A DNA stretch of 64,000 nt from Floccularia luteovirens (lineage: Eukaryota > Basidiomycota > Agaricomycetes > Agaricales > Squamanitaceae), in NCBI GenBank assembly GCA_009739215.1, contig VSJF01000005.1:2211161-2275160 (forward strand). The letters run 5' to 3'. A program made the translations under genes and the position numbers. The notes below the pieces were generated by a model that was given only the letters and a program-made list of their open reading frames with translations, was not told where the DNA came from and made no database searches. This document shows, piece by piece, positions 24,800 to 39,881 of this stretch (within the stretch, counting starts at the first letter, position 1; each line of letters starts with the position of its first letter).

Positions 24800-27700
24800 C
24801 ATTGGGAGGGACATGTTTCAACAGGTGCGCTATCGCTGCAGGTGCTAACTTTGTCGATAAGAGGAGTACCTAGCTATGGGATATATCCTGACGTTAGCAT
24901 ACATTGTGAACCCTCACAGGATTATCAATGCGTAGCACCGCAGCAGTGTAGGTATATGATGTAATATCACTTTTGAGGAATAGCGCAACAGGTGCAACTT
25001 TGCGTTCGTGGCCTATACTCAGTTCTGCCTGTCGTTTGCACACTTGTCAACTAACCGGGCTCCGGCAACTTCGACGGCGGATTTGAGTTGGGCAAAGGTG
25101 ATCTGACAGGGACCAGTATCTGCAACTCGCACTTGAAGTCCAAAGATGTGATCTGGATTATGTTTCACGTCAAAGTTCAGGAAGAGAATGGACAGCATCA
25201 GGTTGTTTTTCGTCCGATTTGTAGTTCAAGTGAGCACGAACGAATGGGCTGCTGGTTACCGGTCAACCGGTCATACCCCAAGACATGTCGCGGCGTACAA
25301 CGGTTTGATGAGGGAACGAATGAAACGAACGAATAACGGATATTGGTTTTGCTTAGTGGATAGCACTTAAATGTAGAATGGCGTCGGTAACGGATCTTGT
25401 TCCATTATGTTTATACTCACGTAGCCATGTGCCACTGTGCACAGCTGCGACAAAGGGAAAAGCGAAAGCAAGGAATTAGCGCTGGCTAGTTTTAGTGCGG
25501 AAGGACAACAAACTCATTTCGGAAATACGTCGGTTCTCTGTCACGTGACATTCTGTCCTGCAGCCTGAGCCCTATGCAGGATGAATATCAGAATCTACAT
25601 ACTGTAGTCTCGCAATTGCTTCAGCCACTCCATCGCAATGGTATCTGCGATGGAATGAGTGGAGAAGAAGTCAACATGTGGTGCTCTCGACGTGGTAAAA
25701 TTGTCAATCACTCTGAAACGCACGTGACATCATGGCAATATTACGCACTATTTTCACACGCTCAGCTGATTTCTTGTTCACATACTCTGAGTCTTGGTGA
25801 GGCTACATCTGTTCCGGAAACACTTTTGTGGATATACTGTAGAGATATGTGAGTTTTGATTTCATTTATAAAAAATCGTGATATTGATGGTTCTTCATAG
25901 CGCGAGCGGCTGAGCCAAGTTCAATCATTGTTAATGAACACTGGCATTTGTATTATGTCCAATGTTGGTATTTGTTTCCCGTGGGTTTGCCAAACAGTCA
26001 TCACTGTTACTGTCCATCACTGTTACTGTCCATCACTGTTACTGTCCATCACTGCATGTTGAATCACAACCACCTAAACCCATGGGTCAAATCCCGAAAA
26101 TACATATACAAGTACACTTCTTACAATTCCGATGGTGCGGCTTCTGGATCATGTTCTCCGCTTAGCATTGTGAATAGCCTTCATATTGCTACACCGGCTG
26201 CTTATGGAGAAGCTGCCATAACATCAAACCTCACTTAGGGGCACATTTGATATTTATGTCAATTAAGACGTTGGAAAGCCTAGTTATGTCCACCAACGGG
26301 CACATGGTCCCTTCTCCCACAACACAAGTGAAAGGCACCCGACGGTGGTGCAAAGTTTCTGATAACGAAGACAGGGGCTGGCATGGGCCGTCATGGTAGG
26401 ATCATGGCTATGTAGGGTCTAATTGTTGATGCATTCCCGTGGTGTCTCCCAGGTTTCTCCGACTCCAAGGTATTATCAAGCATTTGTCATGATTTGTTTC
26501 ATGGATACAAGTCTTATGTCCGTTTCTCCCAAGTCGCTTAACCTCTTCGGGCTCCCATGCGAGACGTCCGATTGTTTCCACCAGTTCGAGTGTACCGAAC
26601 TGGAGGCCGACCGAAGCTTCCAATCTGAAGGCATCACAGATATCCGAGTCAAATTATGGATTTTTCCAACAGGTGGCTGCTTCATGCGGTTCTGACCCTG
26701 TTACAGGGCAATAAAACGAAAGTCTCCTGGTTTTCCATATTAACCCTTCGCTACGGTGATATCCGATTCTCTTGGTTGGCATATGAAGAAACATGCGAAA
26801 GATGAGCTTTCTAGCAGTCCATACCATATCTGAACCTTATTTTTATCATGATATACCGCCTAGACTGTTAACGCTCCTATGGAATGATTTAGGGGTGTTG
26901 ACGAGATTGAGCATATGGCTTTCGTCGATAACGGTAAAAACCGATACATACATGCCATAAGAGTGGAAGAGCACTTTCATATTCATGTCCCCAATTAGCA
27001 CTGCCTTTGGCGCGATTGAGAATCAAGAAGGACTGCCTGGCTACCCATTTCCCACTTAATTTTGACTCCAGGTACGGGTGCAGATTCAGATGAATCTGTA
27101 CGGAATCATCTTTCGAAGAATCCTCGTTTCGCGTGGCTGCGCATGGGCTATACTGTTTTCTGAGAAGTGGCAAGGTATTAGCTTCTCTCGTGGGAAGGGA
27201 AGTTGTGTGAGGCCATGATACGAACACAGTCACCCGACCTCGTCGTGTAACTAATTATCAGTTTATAGGACATCTACTTCTCGAGTCAATTTGAGCAAGA
27301 CTTCATGTCCTTCCCGACCCACGAAGAGCCGCTTGACTCCCATGAACATTTTCTATTGATGGAATCTGCAACTTTGAGAACCCATTCTTTTCGACTGTTG
27401 TGTCACACGCCCCGCAAGCATGGCATGGCAAAGTACCCCTCCGAAACATGCCGCACCCTGCCATGTGCATAACCTTACATTTCATGGATTTTTTGGTCGG
27501 GAGGAAGCGAGAAGTAACAACAAGCGAATTCTATTCTTATACACTCAATACCGATCTATCACTACTAATGGTTCTCGCGACATATTCTCTTTGGTCATGG
27601 TGGTGAACACGGTAACTTCGTAAAGGTGAGAATCTTCTATCCAATCTTTCATTACACTTAACAATTCTAGCAGTATGATACCCAACATATATGTGGTTTC

Positions 27701-28176
27701 GATTTCTATGTGACGTGTTTACTTTTGAAACAATCCCCACGCTATCACCACAAGTTAACATTCGACCAAAATATGTATTGTACACACAAGTTTCTCGTTT
27801 GATTGTCAGATCGGAAAAATGTCGCTTCTCTTCTATGGCAGTTGGTCGGCTCTGGCGACCATCACATTCCTGTTATTTGAGAATAGTCTCGCTTTCATCT
27901 CTGTGTAGTAACACTACCAATGACCGATGTTCCATTTCAAATTCAAGTTTAGACATGGATCATCCCATTACATCAATCCGGAAAATTGAATCACCGCGCC
28001 GAAGGTGGTTCACAAGGGCTCCAAATGCTCTGAGCATCCTCATTACGAAGATTTGCAAGTTAGAGAGGCAAACGTCAATGAACCAAACTTTGTTGCTTCT
28101 ATTCATAATACATCATAATATCTCCGATACATCTCCGAATACAAATTATCAATAGCGCTCCTGCTGCTTATCTCCA
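24800..28176. other. Gene-poor interval with decayed sequence
   Basis: No intact gene could be built here on either strand. Contents: coding-like scraps at 24900-25200 (minus), a 16-bp minisatellite at 25999-26054, and scattered short frames without family resemblance or splice logic. The interval looks like a sink for dead duplicates between the glutamine-synthetase-like gene and the oxidoreductase. Confidence 0.5.
25999..26054. repeat. 16-bp tandem repeat, 3.5 copies
   Basis: The unit CATCACTGTTACTGTC is repeated perfectly three times plus half a unit. No gene overlaps it. Confidence 0.9.
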
Positions 28177-29548
28177 TTACAGGCTAACCAACTTTGTCAG
28201 GTCCACGAGTTCTCCACCGCTATTCAAAGCTGCTTGGATGAATGCAACATCATGCAGGGCACCAAGGGGATTACCCAGACCCTGCCCATCATCATTGCCT
28301 TCTACGCCTTTGATAAAGCTTTTCAATTCAACGACAACTCCTCTTGATTCGTGCTCAATTATCTCTTCCTTCTCTACATCAGGCTTTCCTTCAACCTTAA
28401 CAATAGATTTGATGGTAGTGCGTATGATCGACGCGCCTTCATTTGGTGGATATATTTGGTTGACTGTAAGCCAGCCATTTGAACCTGTAATGATGAATCC
28501 ATCTGCCTTGGGTTTGGATGGTGTGGGAGAAGCAAAAGTCATTTCCACGATCCCATGGAACTTTGATCCAGCTTTCGCAATGACATGAATCGTATCATGA
28601 GGTTTTAAGTAATCTTTGTTCAAGGAAGCAAAGCCGGAAAGATGCGTGAGTGGGGAAGGAAGCATCACTCTAAGGGCTGCAGTGGTGTGCTATAATACAA
28701 GGTTTCGGATTCCCAGGTCAGCTTCTTAACTAATGAAGAAAAGAAATAATCACTGTCACGTACAACACCTCCGTCAAGCTAATTACCATGATTAATCCGG
28801 GAAAATGTTCTATGAAATAGTCGCTTACTAGAAAGCCACCTTGATACTGGATACGAAACAATCAATACAGCTTTCAGGTGTTGCACGAATGGAGAAAAAA
28901 CCTACGTCTGGAACTGTACGCCACGGCGTTTTGTACCACTTGGATTCCTTATCAATATAGTTAACTACGACGGCCTTGAAGAGGATCACGTCTCCAATCT
29001 TTCCGGCTTGAATGGCAGATCCGGCCGCTCTGAACCCTGGTTCAGCTTCAAAATTTTCTGCAACACGCCATATAAGTCCCTTGGGCTTATATTCTTTGTT
29101 ATATGTTTCAATCAAGGCTAAGCCCTGCTTGACGTCTGGTGCGACAGGTTTCTCGCTTAGGACATGCTTTCCCGCAGCTAACGCTTTGAGGATTATGCTG
29201 GGTTGCAAAGTTATGGGAAGTACGACCAGGACGATGGAGATGTCAGCCCTGACTAGTAAAGCATCCAAATCAGTAGATCTATCTCCATCATGATAGACAG
29301 ATGGTGCCGCTTCCAGCTTTAAGGTAACTGCTGCCGCATCTGCGAGGTCCTGAGCGCTTTTCTCAGACCTTGAGTACACGGCTCTGAGAGGAGGAGCTGA
29401 GCTTCCCAACGTAGCAAGAGCAGGAAGATGAGCTGAGCCACAGAACGATTTGAGAATAGAGTAAAGATCACGGTTTCTAGATAAAACACAAACCTTCCTT
29501 TGCAAAGATGCCAGCGCCAAGGACTGCGATACCAGAGTGTGTCGACAT
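28177..29548 (-). CDS. Gfo/Idh/MocA-type NAD(P)-dependent oxidoreductase (375 aa)
   Basis: Exons: 29548-29494, 29432-28906, 28846-28829 (18 nt), 28778-28764 (15 nt), 28689-28177. The N-terminal Rossmann segment GIAVLGAGIFAKE is followed by the family's EKP motif (SEKPVAP) near residue 117. The two tiny exons encode YQGGFL and LDGGV, completing the conserved region before HTTAALRVML in the C-terminal domain. Without them the frame stops early, so they are strongly required. Family members oxidise sugars, polyols or related alcohols, or reduce dihydrodiols; the substrate here is unknown. No targeting signal seen. A broken copy of the 5' end lies at 23475-23690. Confidence 0.85.
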
Positions 29549-30072
29549 ATTAGTAATTGGGAAAGATGTGTTTTGCGAATGTCGGACTGTTGTTGTTAGA
29601 ATCTATAGTACTCATGGAGTTAATTATTACACACCTGGTGCCCGTGATGGTGCTATTTGTCGGGTATTCAGAGAGTCAATATTTCAATAGCTATCCGACA
29701 ATACTCCGGAATGTCTCGAATAGGAAATGTAACTACATTTCCGTTAGTTTATGCTTACTTGACGGATATAGCTACATTCTTGGGCTACAATTCTGATTGT
29801 ACAAAAACTCCTAATTCTTCACCTTCTCACCCACGGAGAATCTAATTATTTTTTTGTCCAGGAAACCGCGGTTTTGAAACGTAACTCATGTCCAAAATGG
29901 GCTTTGAAGCCTCGTTGAAAGGCCGTTCTAACCGACGGACTATTCTCGGGAAAGGTGGAACTGATATTCCCCATGTATTGAATGATATCGGGGGAATGAC
30001 TATGGTTTAAGAGGTCGGCTACACCAGTTATATTTCTTTCTGACACCCGCGCTTTGTTGTAACTCTTTGTCT
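29549..30072. other. Divergent promoter region
   Basis: Separates the minus-strand oxidoreductase from the plus-strand GH1 gene; no gene seen inside. Confidence 0.5.
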
Positions 30073-32813
<2,741 letters not shown>

Positions 32814-33113
32814 AGTTTCAAAGTGTATACTATACCGTTTATGAAGTACGATTTTAGGAGAAAACGACGATTCTGTAATATTATAACGTAGTCAATAGCT
32901 GAGACATTTTGTACACATTTTTTGCGTGAATTGCCCGTCTTTTCATAACATTCCTAAGCGTTGCATGCAGGCGGCGATGAGGCGCTATAAGGGGTGTTCG
33001 GGGGACAGATCAGGGAAATTTCTGCGACAAGCAATTCATTTTTCTGGTAAATCTCTGGTCCTCAAGGTTGCCTCTCCCTTCGTTCGCGTCGTGTATGGTG
33101 TTTACATGGCTAT
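32814..33113. other. Intergenic
   Basis: 300-bp spacer between the GH1 gene and the ERT1-like gene; no feature. Confidence 0.5.
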
Positions 33114-34967
33114 ATGTCAACCATAACGTCTTCTTTAGGCGACGTACACAATCCTGCAATGGCAACCTCTTCTGAACAAGCACATAATGACGACGAGGCA
33201 GGCAAGAAGAAGAAGACCACAAAACGTCGAAAAGTCAATCATGCGTGTTTATATTGTCGGAGGAGCCATATGACTTGCGATGAGGGGAGACCATGTCAAC
33301 GCTGGTGGGTTCGAATCATTCACTGCATCAGTTCTTTCTTGAGAAGGTTGATATAGCATTAAACGGGAAATCGGACATCTATGTCATGATGAACGGCGAC
33401 CAAAGGTTGCAGACAAACCCTCAGTGTCTCCAGTCGATATCGCGAGATCATATGCACCTGGTATGCTAAATTCACTCCCTGGAAATAATTACACAATAAT
33501 ACTTGTTCCAGTTACAGTCTACCAAGGTCCACCATCAGCTACAACTGCATGGTCGATGGCAGTACCACAAAACAATTACCTATACCAACCAGAAACATTG
33601 GGGAATGAATTCTCTGTCCTCACGTATGTTATTATTGAACTACTCGTGTACATTAAGTTATTCATCTGCTGTCAAGTGATTTCTTAGAAACACTTGATGA
33701 GGGAACCTTCTTCACCCCTCCGAGTACCATCACACCCTCGATCGTAGCCTCGTCACCTTTCCCTACGAGTACGAGTACAGACACAAATCCCGCAAGTACT
33801 GCTGCTGTGGCAGCAGCCCCTACGACATCGGCGACGACGACAGCTACAAACACTGTACAGACAGCACAAGATGGCGCATCATCCTCAGAATCTAGCTCTC
33901 AGTCACCCCAGAATTCTGCACCAGAAGCTTCTGCTATAATCCTTCCTGCTGCAACAAAAACTGAACGTTTCCTACTCACCGCTGCCGATCAAGAATCTGG
34001 TTCTCGTGACGAACGATTAAACCGGGTCATTAGGAGTAAGTACGAGGCTGGATTATTGAAGCCATATAACTATGTAAAGGGATATGCCCGGCTATCTCGC
34101 TGGATGGACAGAAAGTAGAATTTGCCCTATTACGCAAGTGTCTGCATAACTAACCACGAATCTCTCTAGCGTTTCGCAAGAGTCGAAGCAGCAGATTTTA
34201 CAACCTTTATCTGTATTACGGCCAAAGTTTAGGGTATGTTTGTCGTTTTTTTTATCGATTATTTTCATTGTACTTATATCTTAACAGGCTGTTGCCCAAT
34301 CCCTAAGAGACATTGTAAGAGCAAGAAAAATTTTCATGCTGTAATGAAACACGTGCTAAATGTATGGGTGATTTGGCCAGGATCTTGTATTCATCGAAGA
34401 GGAATTTGAGCGTATGCTACTGGATTATGACCGCGTTTTCTCCGCTATGGGTGTCCCTGCATGTCTTTGGAGAAGGACTGGAGAAATTTACAAGGGCAAC
34501 CGCGAATTTACAGAATTGGTGGGCGTGGAAGGATATATGATGCGCGATGTAGTTATCACCACATTTTGTTAACATTCTTGCTTGGGCTTAAACATTCATG
34601 TTATTTCCAGGGTCGCCTATGCATCTACGAGTTGATGGCAGAAGAATCAGCTGTTAATTACTGGGAGGTAATTAATCTCTCTGATTCGCGCTTTCAATTA
34701 AACTCAATATTTGGTTTTCAAAAGAAATACGGACATGTCGCATTCGATTCAAGCCAAAAAGCAGTGTTAACATCATGCGTGCTGCGATACAAACCAGTGC
34801 ATAATTCCAGCTCAAGTCAAAATAGTAAGGTAACAAAACGACAAGATGATCAGTCGAACCCACCCGCAAATGAAGAGGGATTTATTAACTGCTGTTTCTC
34901 GTTTACTATTCGGAGGGACAAGTGGGGCATCCCAAGCATGATTGTTGGTAATTTTATAAAGTGTTAG
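33114..34967 (+). CDS. ERT1: ERT1/AcuK-like Zn2Cys6 activator of gluconeogenesis (467 aa)
   Basis: Exons: 33114-33304, 33357-33460, 33512-33623, 33677-34114, 34170-34233, 34288-34314 (27 nt), 34381-34548, 34611-34667, 34725-34967. The binuclear zinc cluster near residue 45 has spacing C-x2-C-x6-C-x5-C-x2-C-x8-C with the RRSHMTCD signature of the ERT1/AcuK family; the last two cysteines are brought together by intron 1. A PAS-like region (FERMLLDYDRVFSAMGVPA, TELVGVEGYMMRDGR) and the C-terminal CCFSFTIRRDKWGIPSMIVG end are typical. The family activates PEP carboxykinase and fructose-bisphosphatase genes on non-sugar carbon. Several introns are stopless multiples of three (51 and 57 nt). A start at 33159 is also possible. 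Confidence 0.9.
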
Positions 34968-35253
34968 GTTTTATCGACACTTGTTCCCTGATGCAAGAGC
35001 TTGTTTGAGTGCGCGACGAAACAGCAGAGATCATTCACATTTTGGTTGGTTATCCAGCTTGTCGTATCCATTATATTCACATCTGTATGTTTATGAGTTT
35101 TTATCCACTGTCGTACGATAGAATTCTCTATCTGTTGTGCATTTCTGAAGATGTAGTGCTTGTATATTTATCAACAAAAGACAATAGAAATTTGATGATC
35201 CCAGGCCTGTCTTGATGTGCATATATACGAAATATATATCAGAAAAAAAACTT

Positions 35254-37301
35254 TTAGCGGAATTGATCTTCGAATTGTGCAAATACAATAGCAGACAAGC
35301 ATGATATCTCACGAGTATCCATCAGGTTCTTTAACAACGCATTGATTTTTTCAGTTGCTAGCGGAAGAATAAAAATTGGAATAAATGAACTTACATCAAC
35401 TAATTCATTTGGTAAACTGTTCAAGGCAAGTTGGCTCCACTTTGCTAATCCAGGTAACAAACCGGCTAATCGTATTCTAACTTCTTCGCCTGGAGCATGG
35501 TCGCTACTGACAAAAACGTTTTTTGTAAGTCCTGTAAAAAGTACTTCCGTCGCGCGGTCAAGACACACTTCTAGGACATGTGCGAAATCCGAGGAGGTAA
35601 TTATTGATCTCGTCTCCTCGATTAATTTCATAAATGGGGCATCTTGTGTATGTGTAAAGGGAAGAAAAGTGGGGGGCGGAGATATTTGATGGTGATGGTG
35701 ACTGTGGTGTAACTCGGATGCAAAGAGGTGGGAGGAAGATAAAGACGCCGAGGATTCTAAGGAACGCTGAAGTTCGTTTTGGTGTTGCGATGTAAATCCA
35801 CCCTGTATCAGAACATGTTGGATTGTTTCTGGTGTAGAAGGAAGAAGGGTTGATAAGAAGCTACCTAGGATTAGTTTCGGAAAATTGAGAACTGGCAGAA
35901 CACATACTTGATTCTTCGTTCTCTCCCTTCGAAAGTTATCTCGTGTTCGACTCGACGCCGAACATCGCTGACAAGGCGATGCAAGTCAATTACAGCTAGC
36001 TTACTCTTGAGTGAAACACTGATAGATTTCTCAATGGATATTGGACAGGACACGATCATAAAAACATACCCATCAAACACTTCCTCCACGCCCCTCCGCA
36101 CGCGTTCACCGACGTCTTTCCAACCGACATGAAGCAACCACCAACTCATGGTAACATACTTGCTTTCAACTTCTTCTGTAATATCATCAACTTCATCTCT
36201 TCCTTCGGGTTCTCCGAACAACCTCCCCAGATTCCCTGAAATCAGATCCTCCAATTGTTTCCCACCTCCGAACAAAAGGTTGCTCATAGAAAAATTGGCT
36301 TCTATCGTCTCTTGTAGGCGTTCTTCACGTTCTAGCTCAAACACCGAGCGCACATATTTAGATCGTGCGAGGATTGTCAGTTGGATAGTTGTAAGAAGAC
36401 AGAGGAGGGTAGTTGAGTATAATGTTGTAAGAGTCCTTGTGAAGGCTATATAACTGTGTTAATATGGCATGTCGCATATAGTGATATCCACTAACCAAGA
36501 ATTTTCACTTCGTTCCATAATTCTGCTTTAGTGCGAGATTCGCTGGAGTCTGAAGCGGCAGATAGACTAAAAACACTTTCTGACTGGTGTACAGTAGAAT
36601 ATTATAATCAGGCTCACAAAGGAATTCATGAACGCTTACCAAAGCGGAATTATAAATTGATGCAGCCTCCTTATTTGAAATTTCGTTTGAGGCCGATGTC
36701 ATAACCGAGTTAGACATGTGAGGTGCATGTGAATCTGCAGAGATTACAGAAGGTGGTGGCGAGGGTGAACCAGAGGACTCCACCCAGCTTTGCAGAATAT
36801 CCGATGATGGTCGGTCATTTTCGGGGGCCGGTAATACATTGGACGGAGCAGTTGAGCTAGCTTCCGACTGCGTGTCTTGCATCATATCAATACTGGATGC
36901 CAGGCTTGAAGACGGTCGTTGAGCGTGACGGAGAAGACTTTTTACCGGATTTCGTGCCCGGGACAAGGATTGGAGCTCTTGAGTCAGTTCTTCGACATCC
37001 ATTTGTGACAAAATCTGTTCTGAGAGTGTTGTAAGAAGGGCCATAACTGTGAATGATACATTTTCTTGTGTCTGGTCATAGCGTCGCTTTAAGCTTTTTC
37101 AAAGGATAAGTATTCCTGATGCAAGTGGATATAAAGACCTTACTTTTCGCGAGCAACCCTTTCCCGTTCTAATTTATCCTTGACCTCATCAAGCCTGTCT
37201 TTGATGTAGCGCTGGGCGACAAAGAAGCCTCCAGCATAGATAGCAGTTTTTGAGAGAGTAGATCGCCTGTCATAGACATATGTTCTTACTGAATCCAGCA
37301 T
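35254..37301 (-). CDS. PEX3: Peroxin-3 (575 aa)
   Basis: Exons: 37301-37144, 37093-36640, 36583-36496, 36445-36070, 36018-35908, 35860-35395, 35328-35254. An N-terminal hydrophobic segment (KTAIYAGGFFVAQRY) is followed by a basic/acidic helix and then MALLTTLSEQILSQMDVEELT, a PEX3 hallmark, and later by SKYVTMSWWLLHVGW. The C-terminal end reads LPNELVD, then LSAIVFAQFED. PEX3 anchors PEX19 at the ER or peroxisome membrane for import of peroxisomal membrane proteins. The model is longer than yeast Pex3 because of a Ser/Pro-rich insert around residues 90-180 and a His-rich loop near 470. The 51- and 66-nt introns are stopless. Divergent from the 78-aa gene. Confidence 0.85.
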
Positions 37302-37456
37302 GGTAAAAGCAGAGATGAAGGATGTCGATGCACCGGCATTTCAGAGGAAACACATGTAATGATGGCCTCAATTGAAGGCATTGCTTCCTAAGGTTAGGGT
37401 TTCTCACTCTCAAACCGATGCTCTCCGGTTGATCTCTCTTTATTTTAAAAACATTC
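37302..37456. promoter_or_regulatory. Divergent promoter with telobox
   Basis: 155 bp separate the PEX3 start (minus) from the 78-aa gene start (plus). It holds a TTAGGGTTT word at 37394-37402, identical to the telobox that marks ribosomal and mitochondrial gene promoters in several eukaryotes. Its function here is inferred only from this match. Confidence 0.45.
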
Positions 37457-37905
37457 ATGGTGAGCTCAGCAAGCACGTCTTGTTATTCCATCTCTCAAAT
37501 GAATCTGTAGGGTGGAGGTGCAAGATATCCATTTCCAAAATACGTTTGGTCACCAGCAGGTTTGTCTGCTTAAAATCCTTTCCAAATATTTTCATTTTTG
37601 ATCAACACCCAGGCGGCTGGTGGACACGTCCTTCCAACTGGGTCGCAAATACAACAATTGCAACCATGGGTGTCTTTGCAATTACTTTTGCTGTATGGAG
37701 AATCAGCGCAGATTATGAGGTAAGGCAATGATTTGCACACTTCCTCACCGCTTACATCCTAAAATCTATGAAGACAAGAACTGTGGAGCCAAACAGACCC
37801 ATACCCTCCATGCTGGTGAGCTTGTGCTTCTAATGAATGATAAATGAGTTGACTCGCATTCATTCTTAGTGGACGAAACAATATCGGGAGGGCGAACGGA
37901 AGTAG
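37457..37905 (+). CDS. Small membrane protein, mitochondrial complex-type (78 aa)
   Basis: Exons: 37457-37459 (ATG only), 37511-37559, 37613-37719, 37774-37815, 37870-37905. The product starts MGGGARYPFPKYVWSPAGGW, has one hydrophobic helix (IATMGVFAITFAVW) and ends in a hydrophilic PNRPIPSML tail. The KYVWSPAGGWW pattern with a single membrane span resembles small accessory subunits of fungal complex I or other inner-membrane complexes; I cannot name it with certainty. The first exon carries only the start codon, followed by a 51-nt intron with GTGAGC...TGTAG ends. It is divergent from PEX3. Confidence 0.75.
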
Positions 37906-38510
37906 ATTCATCATGTCGCTAGACATTCTTCAGCCTGCTTGATGCCAACACTTGTAACTTATTAGCATCGCCATTATTGTCCGCTAGCTGTTTCCACTCC
38001 GGATATGCTCAAGATAGTCTTCTCCTAGAATTCTACGCATAAATAAACATTCGATTGCTTTGCCATTGTGTTGCCACACGAACTACATGCTCCATCTCAA
38101 TATGTTCAAACATGCCTTCCGAACCCCATCGTCTACAAACTGCGAGGCTTAACATATGATGTATACCACCTTTATAAACTGAGAATGCGAAACCCACATA
38201 CGAAACTAATACCTTCTCTACATTTCTACATTCATTAAGAACAGGCCCCACATTGATTTTTTATTACCCTTTGGGTACTCTAAGTATTCATTCAGATCGG
38301 TCCATGTTTTTACTTGGTTTGGACACAACGAGGCTAGTGTTTCGCTACCAAAGGTAAATATCCATCATTGCCTTGGCCGCCTATTCCACGAGGTTCGCGG
38401 TTCCGCCAAAACGTGGCTTTCGAAGCAACCTGTACAGCATCCTTCACCACGATGCCCATGCATGCCATGATCGTTTTATATTTATTCCTGTGCCCTGCAA
38501 GACTATAAAG
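37906..38510. other. Intergenic
   Basis: Spacer between two plus-strand genes; no supported gene. An open frame runs into the next gene from 38373, but its first 46 codons look non-coding. Confidence 0.5.
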
Positions 38511-39881
38511 ATGTCTTTCTTCACACGAAAAGGCACAACTACGATCATGGATTCATCTTCTCTTGCTGATCAAACTACTATTTTCGATGCTGCTACTCTT
38601 GCAAAGACAACACGCAAAACTCTTGAGAGACTTGCACCTTTTTGCCAAATGAGCAATCCGTAAGTCTCGCAACTTAGATTTATGTTTACTTGGTAATTCT
38701 GATTATTCGACCATAGGTCATCTTCTGATGGAATGCCTGTCATCAATAAAATCATTGGCAAAATACACCTATACATTAATGCTATTGACACCAGCATTCT
38801 CGCAGCTCAAGTTGGATACAAACTTGCCAGCGATGCGATGGTGTTCTGTGATCCCACCGTGATGGGCGCTGGATGGGATGGGCTAGTTTCGCCTGAAGGC
38901 CTCGGGTCTCTTGCTGCACAAGGCCTAGAATATGCTGAGAAAGCACACCAAACATTGAAAGATGTCCAGCAAGACATGTATAAGGTTCTGACTTTCCTAT
39001 AACTCTCACAAACGTGTTGCTAATAATGAACCTTAGATTGCAACCTACACGAAAGACAACAACATTATGGTACATGTTCACCCGGATCCTGGTCACCGTG
39101 AGTCGTTTAATTTTAGCAACATGACTATGAATTGAGGCGGACCCCCTACCAGCGAATACTCTGCGCAAATCACTCAAAGAAGTCGGTTCTGACCTTGTAG
39201 CGAATCTTGGCCTCCTTTCCCAATTTTCTTCTGCTGTTGCAAACCATGAAAACTGGTGGCATTGGGTAAACGATGAACTGACCGCAAAGACTACAGAAAA
39301 CTCGGTGCTTTTGCCGGTAATCGACGACCAAACAAAATTTCTACGGTGGCAGGCCATCAAAGTCGAACACCAGAACTACTACAACATGGTACGCACTTTT
39401 AGATTGAGCATTTCCCATATCACAATTTTAATCGAAAATGCAGATTAGTGACGTCCACTCCCGGTATCCCGCATTTCTGTCTTCATCCACTGCAGCATGG
39501 CAAGCAGTCGCCATCGCTCAACCCGTTTTGAGCCCTTCCTCCAGTACTGCGCACATGCCGCTTTCGAACAGCAGCTCGGATGAGGCTATCGGACATGTCA
39601 AGTCTGATAGCTTGAGTCGCGGGGGTGTAAAATCAGTACTAGAAAAGTTTAGACGAAGCAAAACCAATGAGCAAAGTGCGGAGAAACATCGAGGCCGAAG
39701 CGAGGAACGTTCTGTTGAAGGCAGACCCAAAAAGCATAAGGTCAGGTCAGACTCGGATGACAGAAATACAGAGATTACAGAGGATGGGGGAAAACCAAAG
39801 AAACTCTGTTCTCGTACGTCCAGTATAATTCGCGATGCAGCGCGTAACTTGGGATTCCATGGGTGTTTAACAATAATGTGA
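38511..39881 (+). CDS. Unknown protein with basic Ser-rich tail (383 aa)
   Basis: Exons: 38511-38659, 38717-38984, 39037-39097, 39153-39388, 39444-39881; the introns are 52-57 nt and the phases close exactly. Residues 50-260 are predicted helical (e.g. SLKEVGSDLVANLGLLSQF, HENWWHWVNDEL). The last 110 residues are Ser/Lys/Arg-rich (KFRRSKTNEQSAEKHRGRSE), with likely nuclear-localisation or phosphorylation sites. No recognised enzyme motif. It could be a basidiomycete-specific protein related to cytoplasmic domain proteins found in expanded agaricomycete families, but I cannot assign a function. Confidence 0.65.

Noticed and set aside
25999..26054. CRISPR-like array
   Set aside because: Perfect tandem units without spacers in a eukaryotic genome; a minisatellite.
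34461..34967. Separate 168-aa gene
   Set aside because: It is the 3' part of the ERT1-like gene read through an intron; the spliced model matches the family end.
36148..36453. Plus-strand frame inside PEX3
   Set aside because: Antisense to conserved PEX3 exons; no family resemblance.
38373..38510. 46-residue N-terminal extension of the 383-aa gene
   Set aside because: Sequence looks non-coding, and the ATG at 38511 starts the coding-like part.
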